A DNA stretch of 64,000 nt, taken from positions 1-64,000 of the forward strand of contig JAHJLI010000084.1 in NCBI GenBank assembly GCA_018821785.1, given 5' to 3'. Below are positions 60,062-64,000 of the stretch, one piece after another. The notes below the pieces were generated by a model. The model was given only the letters and a program-made list of their open reading frames with translations, ran no database searches and was not told the DNA's origin. The DNA comes from Pseudomonadota bacterium. Lineage in GTDB: Bacteria > Desulfobacterota > Desulfobulbia > Desulfobulbales > Desulfocapsaceae. The position numbers and the translations under genes were made by a program. Position 1 is the first letter of the stretch. Each line of letters starts with the position of its first letter.

Positions 60062-62656
60062 TCATGTCCTTGCAAGCTCCAGCCGGACCACCGTTCCGCC
60101 GCCCTTGGGCGTGTCAAAGAAAATGGAAGCCCCGATCCAGCTTGCCCGATAGGACATGATGCGGATACCCATGCCTTGGGAGACCACTGCTCTGTTCAGG
60201 CCGATGCCATTATCGGCAACCGTGAGTATGATCGTATCCGGCCGGTTCATCAGGGTAATGGTGATTTTATCGGCCCGCGCATGTTTAATGGCGTTCTGCA
60301 CCGCTTCCTGCGCAATATAATAGACGTGGGTGGCAAGCGAATTGTCGGCAAACGGTTGGTTGCTATCGCAACTAAGAGTGCAGTCGATAGCAAACACCTC
60401 TCTTACATAGGCCGCCAGATCCGCAAGGGAGGCGTCAAAGCCGCGGTCAGCGACGTTTACCGGCGACAAGCCCTTGGCAAGCTGACGGGTTTTTTCAATG
60501 GAATCGTGTATCAGCGCGCGGATTTTCCCGGCCCGCTCGGCTTCTTTCAGGGCAGTGTCCGGATCGCCCGCCTTTTCGCCAAGCCGGCTCTGGAGCATTT
60601 TGGTCATCACCTCAATGCCGATCAGCTGAGGACACAGATCGTCATGGAGGTTCATGGCGATATTCTGCCGTTCTCGCTCACTGATGGTGAGAATCTCCCT
60701 TTCCAGTCGCCTGGTTTCCGTGACATCCTCGATCGCCCCCAGCATACACGCCTCTCCCCACAATGTCACTTGTTCGACTGAAATCATGCCTGTCCGTTTT
60801 TCTCCTTTTTTTGTCAGGAAAATAATCTCCAGGTTTTTCACCTGGGCTTTTTCAGCAAGCGATGCCATCACCCTCTCACCATCAATCCGGTGGTGGAAAA
60901 ACCCGATGGCCAGCAACTCCTTGCCGATAAGATCAAAAAGGCTGCAGCCGGTAATATTTAAAAAACTGTCGTTGACATTGATTATCCGAGTGTCTTTTTG
61001 GGCGGCGATAAACATGCCGGAAGGGCTGCTCCTGAAGGCCTTGGAAAACATTTCTTCCGACAAGCGAAGGGCCTTTTCGCTTTTTTTCCGTTTGCTGACA
61101 TCACGAAGGACGCCGCTGAAGCCAACCGCTCGCTCTTCCGGATCCTTACGCAAAGATACCGAGGTTTCGACGGCGCAGACGGTGCCGTCTGCTTTTACTA
61201 TCGCAAGCTCCGACATCTGTCTTGCCTGGCCGGACTGCCGCACCTGACTTGAAACAGTTGCAATAATTTCAGCATTTTTCTTATCCATCCAGGCGCTGAT
61301 TGAGCTTCCCAGCAACTGTTGCTCCGCCACCCCGAGGATCCTGCCCATGGCGTGATTGCAGAAGGTAAAGGTGCCGGACAGATCGACCTCGAAATAGCCT
61401 TCTTCCATGCGCTCAAGGATGGTCCGATATTTTTCCTCACTCGTCTGCAGCGCCTGGGACGTCATTTTGTGCCTGCTTATTTCCGACCGGAGGTTTTTGC
61501 CGTAGCGATTCAGAGTGTCCATGAACCGGTTGAAATACTCGGCCAGTTGACCGATCTCATCGGTCGACTGCACCGGCATACGGGTAGTGAAATCGCCCGC
61601 GGCACCAGAGGCAAAGCGTTGCATCAGGGATTGCAGCGGCCGTATCACCGTATCGTTAATCCACAGGGAGGAAGAAAAGACCAGCACACAGATGAGCAGC
61701 ACCATGGTCACTATGGTATTGCGGACCGTCTTCAGCGGTTCGAAGATCTCATCGAGGTAGGAGGTAGAGGCAACTATCCAGTCATATTCGGGAATGTAGT
61801 TGAAAATGACCATTTTCGCCCGGGGGTAGGCATCTTCCGTGTTCTTCCAGGTATACACGTCCTTGCCGTTTTTCCGGCGGCAGATCTCCCGGACAAAATA
61901 CCGGCCGTCGCTGTCTTTCTCATCAAAGTAGTTGCCGCTATTGAAGGGATGGACGACAAGGTTGCCAAGGCTGTCGGTGATATAGGCATAGCCGGTCTTG
62001 CCGAAGGTTAGGCTGAGAATGCTTTTGCGGAAATCGGAAATGTCGACGAGCTCCCGGAATTCCTCGCGATAAGAAGAGGCAGCGATGATCCAGTCCCAAG
62101 GTTCGAAATAGGTGATGTACATGGCTTTTGCCTTCAAGCCGTCATCTTCCGGGTTTTTCCAGTCATACTCAAGGTAACCGTTTTTCATGCGGATCATCTC
62201 CCGGACAAAGCCGCGATCGGCAAAATCTTTGCCGGCGACTCCCGGGTTGGGATGTTCAGCGGCTATTCCTTTGGAGTTGGCGCAGAACAGATATCCGGTT
62301 TTGCCGATGGTCTGGCTGAACATGATCTTCCGACACAGTGCCTTTGCCTCGTCCTCGGTTATCAGACCGCGCAGGAAATCGCCATGGATGCTCACGACGA
62401 TCTCCCGGTTTTTTTCGGCAATGGCCCGCAGATGATTTTTGATGGAGGTGGCGGCGGCGGTCCCGACCATGCTCTTGATGGCTGCGGTGGCATTAGTCAA
62501 TTCGCTTTCGATATTGGCCTCAATAGTCGTCCGCACCTGCCGGTAAACCGCAGCACCACTGAGAAGTGTGGCGAGGATAAAAATCAGGGTATAGCCCCCG
62601 AGGAGCTTGACGCGGATCTTCAGATTTCTGAAAAACTGTGGGAGTCGCCCAAGCAT
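60062..62656 (-). CDS. Cache-HAMP-PAS-PAS sensor histidine kinase (HisKA_3), copy 2
   Basis: An 864-residue membrane kinase. First helix LLGGYTLIFILATLLSGAAVY, two tandem Cache modules (each ending W-I-x-A-S-S/T-S-Y-x-x-E), second helix TMVLLICVLVFSSSLWIND, HAMP (about 345-400), two PAS domains (about 405-650; copy 1 has one), HisKA_3 with phospho-His in MNLHDDLCPQLIGIE near 672, and HATPase with ADNGIGLNR. The start at 62656, eleven bases after the HxlR gene stop, matches the homologous start of copy 1; the frame is open to 62722. Acts on the regulator at 59340. Confidence 0.93.
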   Translation of the reverse strand: MLGRLPQFFRNLKIRVKLLGGYTLIFILATLLSGAAVYRQVRTTIEANIESELTNATAAIKSMVGTAAATSIKNHLRAIAEKNREIVVSIHGDFLRGLITEDEAKALCRKIMFSQTIGKTGYLFCANSKGIAAEHPNPGVAGKDFADRGFVREMIRMKNGYLEYDWKNPEDDGLKAKAMYITYFEPWDWIIAASSYREEFRELVDISDFRKSILSLTFGKTGYAYITDSLGNLVVHPFNSGNYFDEKDSDGRYFVREICRRKNGKDVYTWKNTEDAYPRAKMVIFNYIPEYDWIVASTSYLDEIFEPLKTVRNTIVTMVLLICVLVFSSSLWINDTVIRPLQSLMQRFASGAAGDFTTRMPVQSTDEIGQLAEYFNRFMDTLNRYGKNLRSEISRHKMTSQALQTSEEKYRTILERMEEGYFEVDLSGTFTFCNHAMGRILGVAEQQLLGSSISAWMDKKNAEIIATVSSQVRQSGQARQMSELAIVKADGTVCAVETSVSLRKDPEERAVGFSGVLRDVSKRKKSEKALRLSEEMFSKAFRSSPSGMFIAAQKDTRIINVNDSFLNITGCSLFDLIGKELLAIGFFHHRIDGERVMASLAEKAQVKNLEIIFLTKKGEKRTGMISVEQVTLWGEACMLGAIEDVTETRRLEREILTISERERQNIAMNLHDDLCPQLIGIEVMTKMLQSRLGEKAGDPDTALKEAERAGKIRALIHDSIEKTRQLAKGLSPVNVADRGFDASLADLAAYVREVFAIDCTLSCDSNQPFADNSLATHVYYIAQEAVQNAIKHARADKITITLMNRPDTIILTVADNGIGLNRAVVSQGMGIRIMSYRASWIGASIFFDTPKGGGTVVRLELART

Positions 62657-62667
62657 GATGAACAATT

Positions 62668-63060
62668 TTACCGACAGACAAGCGTCGCTTCGTTCTGCAC
62701 GTAGTCCCGCCCCCAGTCGCACATCTTCTCAAGGATGGGATGGATGCTTCTTCCTTTCTCTGTGAGCGAATATTCGACCTTCGGCGGCACCTGGGGATAG
62801 ACCTCGCGATGAACCAGCCCGTCGGCCTCCAGTTCGCGCAACTGCTGCGTCAGCATTTTCCGGGTGGTATTTGAAAATTGCCGCTGCAGATCGGAAAAGC
62901 GCATAGTCCCCTGCGCCAGATGCCAGAGGATCGATGCCTTCCATTTACCACCTACTACCGCCAAGGTGACGTCGATACCACATTTATACTCTTTTTCCCG
63001 ATAGACCATCGGTTCGGCTGTCGCCTGGTTTGTTTGCATGACTCCTTTTCCATTCTTCAT
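62668..63060 (-). CDS. HxlR family transcriptional regulator
   Basis: Winged-helix regulator of 130 residues with the family Cys in YKCGIDVTLAVVGGKWKASI, HTH MRFSDLQRQFSNTTRKMLTQQLRELEADGLVHREVY, and the wing PPKVEYSLTEKGRSIHPIL. HxlR/DUF24 proteins often sense electrophiles, quinones or redox state through that Cys and control nearby flavin reductases. It is divergent from such a reductase (63213) and leads the kinase/regulator genes on its own strand. The start is uncertain: ATG 63060 lacks a ribosome-binding site, and ATG 63039 has AAGGAG only two bases away. Confidence 0.9.
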   Translation of the reverse strand: MKNGKGVMQTNQATAEPMVYREKEYKCGIDVTLAVVGGKWKASILWHLAQGTMRFSDLQRQFSNTTRKMLTQQLRELEADGLVHREVYPQVPPKVEYSLTEKGRSIHPILEKMCDWGRDYVQNEATLVCR

Positions 63061-63075
63061 AGGTGACTTAAAAGA

Positions 63076-63102
63076 TACTACGTGATAAATATGGTACTAC
63101 GT
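63076..63102. promoter_or_regulatory. Direct repeat TACTACGT, candidate HxlR sites
   Basis: TACTACGT occurs at 63076-63083 and 63095-63102, 19 bases apart, in the divergent gap between the HxlR gene and the flavin reductase. TACT-type half-sites are known for several HxlR regulators, so autoregulation and control of the reductase are plausible. Confidence 0.45.
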
Positions 63103-63212
63103 TACCCAAAGGTGCGTTATTGACGTTTTGTTTCCTATGGGTATATATAGACCGAATGACGGCAAAAGAAAAGTATCAATTCACCAGCACCTAAAACCAG
63201 GAGGGAACATCT

Positions 63213-63848
63213 TTGAAAACCATCGCATTTAACGGCAGTCCCAACAAAAAAGGCAATACCTATCATGCATTACAAATGGTTACTGAGGAACTTCAAAAGG
63301 AAGGGATAGAAACCGAAATCCTTCATGTCGGCAACAAGGCGATCAGAGGCTGTCTCGCATGCGGCCAATGCGCCAAGAAAAAAAATGAGCAATGCGTGCA
63401 GACAGAGGATGAGGTCAACGGCTGGATTCAGAAAATGAAGGAGGCCGACGGCATCCTCATAGGTTCGCCCGTGCACTTCTCGGCCATCGGCGGCACAATG
63501 AAATCATTCCTTGATCGGGCTTTTTATGTGACCGGCGTCAACAATGCCATGCTTCGCCACAAGGTCGGCGCAGCGGTGGTTGCGGTACGGCGCTCCGGCG
63601 GCCTGCCGACCTTCAACCAGCTCAATAATTTCTTGTGTTATGCCGAAATGTTGCTGCCGGCGTCCAACTACTGGAACGTCATTCACGGAACCCGGCCTGG
63701 TGAAGCCACCCAGGATGAAGAAGGCAAACAAATCATGAGGACACTGGGTAAAAACATGGCCTGGCTGATGAAGCTGGTGCAACACGGCAAGGGCACAATT
63801 ACACCGCCTGAAAGAGAGGGCAAAATCTACATGAATTTTATCCGCTGA
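63213..63848 (+). CDS. NADPH-dependent FMN reductase / flavodoxin-fold protein
   Basis: Flavoprotein of 211 residues: MKTIAFNGSPNKKGNTYHAL (FMN phosphate loop), a Cys cluster CLACGQCAKKKNEQC as in iron-sulfur flavoproteins, GSPVHFSAIGGTMKSFLDRAF and RRSGGLPTFNQLN. The Cys spacing may hold a cluster or redox disulfide. TTG start at 63213 with AGGAGGG upstream; no better start is available. Divergent from the HxlR regulator and followed by a nitroreductase, together suggesting a quinone, nitro-compound or electrophile response. Confidence 0.88.
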   Translation: MKTIAFNGSPNKKGNTYHALQMVTEELQKEGIETEILHVGNKAIRGCLACGQCAKKKNEQCVQTEDEVNGWIQKMKEADGILIGSPVHFSAIGGTMKSFLDRAFYVTGVNNAMLRHKVGAAVVAVRRSGGLPTFNQLNNFLCYAEMLLPASNYWNVIHGTRPGEATQDEEGKQIMRTLGKNMAWLMKLVQHGKGTITPPEREGKIYMNFIR

Positions 63849-63858
63849 GGTCGGCATC

Positions 63859-64000
63859 ATGGAACTCCTTGAGGCTATCAAAACCCGGCGAAGCATTCGC
63901 CAGTTTCAGAACAGGCCAGTCCCCGAAGAGCTTATAACGACGGTCATCGAAGCTGCCATGATGGCACCTTCGGCAGGAAACCAGCAACCCTGGCATTTCA
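63859..64000 (+). CDS. Nitroreductase family protein (5' part, cut by window edge)
   Basis: The first 47 codons read MELLEAIKTRRSIRQFQNRP followed by VPEELI and APSAGNQQPWHF. The R-R-S-I-R-x-F motif and A-P-S-A-G-N-x-Q-P-W-H-F are diagnostic for FMN-dependent nitroreductases. It starts ten bases after the flavin reductase stop, so the two are likely one operon. The 3' end lies outside the window. Confidence 0.9.
   Translation, partial: MELLEAIKTRRSIRQFQNRPVPEELITTVIEAAMMAPSAGNQQPWHF

Overview
The window looks like a chromosomal segment of an anaerobic Desulfobacterota bacterium, probably close to the Desulfobulbales. Supporting content is a pentahaem nitrite reductase, a fumarate reductase/succinate dehydrogenase of the cytochrome b558 type, TRAP transporters, an OFA-family carrier, family I CoA-transferases and a recoded selenoprotein. 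The affiliation is inferred from gene content only. No rRNA, tRNA, CRISPR array or insertion sequence was recognised.

Region 1 (0.2-6.5 kb) is a stress-protein cluster: Hsp20, a YfdX-family protein, ClpB, an unusual protein joining a ribosome-hibernation-like domain to sigma-70-like regions, and a membrane-anchored Hsp20 broken by a one-base frameshift. The composition recalls the transmissible loci of stress tolerance of Enterobacteria. Region 2 (6.9-12 kb) holds a PAS-GGDEF protein, an nrfA without nrfH, a quinone oxidoreductase and a small DUF3553-like protein.

Region 3 (12.1-32.5 kb) is a large uronate locus. A leftward operon (ROK regulator, kdgF-like cupin, kduI, kduD, Gfo/Idh/MocA dehydrogenase) turns unsaturated uronates into 2-keto-3-deoxygluconate (KDG). 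A rightward run (SDR reductase, LarA-family nickel epimerase, uxaC, gntK, gnd, uxaE) suggests that galacturonate and glucuronate go through tagaturonate/fructuronate and mannonate to gluconate, 6-phosphogluconate and ribulose 5-phosphate, with the LarA-family enzyme in the place where a mannonate dehydratase would be expected. Two TRAP systems, an RpiR-type regulator, KDPG aldolase and KDG kinase follow.

Region 4 (32.5-33.3 kb) is the most striking find. A MerB-like organomercurial lyase gene lies on the minus strand with two in-frame UGA codons exactly at the positions of the two catalytic cysteines. Each UGA is followed by a SECIS-like hairpin, the second with a 10-bp stem and a GGUC loop. 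Conventional gene calling splits it into unrelated short ORFs.

Region 5 (33.6-48.7 kb) carries alanine dehydrogenase plus an alanine/sodium symporter, an OFA transporter with family I CoA-transferase subunits (two alpha-like, one beta-like), a Cache-PAS histidine kinase with its NarL-type regulator, a malate/lactate-type dehydrogenase, an acyl-CoA synthetase and a multi-pass permease. Region 6 (49.2-53.7 kb) is a defence-like island: a TOTE-type primase-helicase-PLD protein with an MntA/HepT nucleotidyltransferase/HEPN pair whose hepT is frameshifted. Region 7 (54.5-58 kb) is the three-gene fumarate reductase/succinate dehydrogenase operon. Region 8 (58.1-64 kb) contains a membrane protein with a cysteine-rich tail, a second paralogous kinase/regulator cassette preceded by an HxlR regulator, a divergent flavin reductase, and the start of a nitroreductase cut by the window edge.
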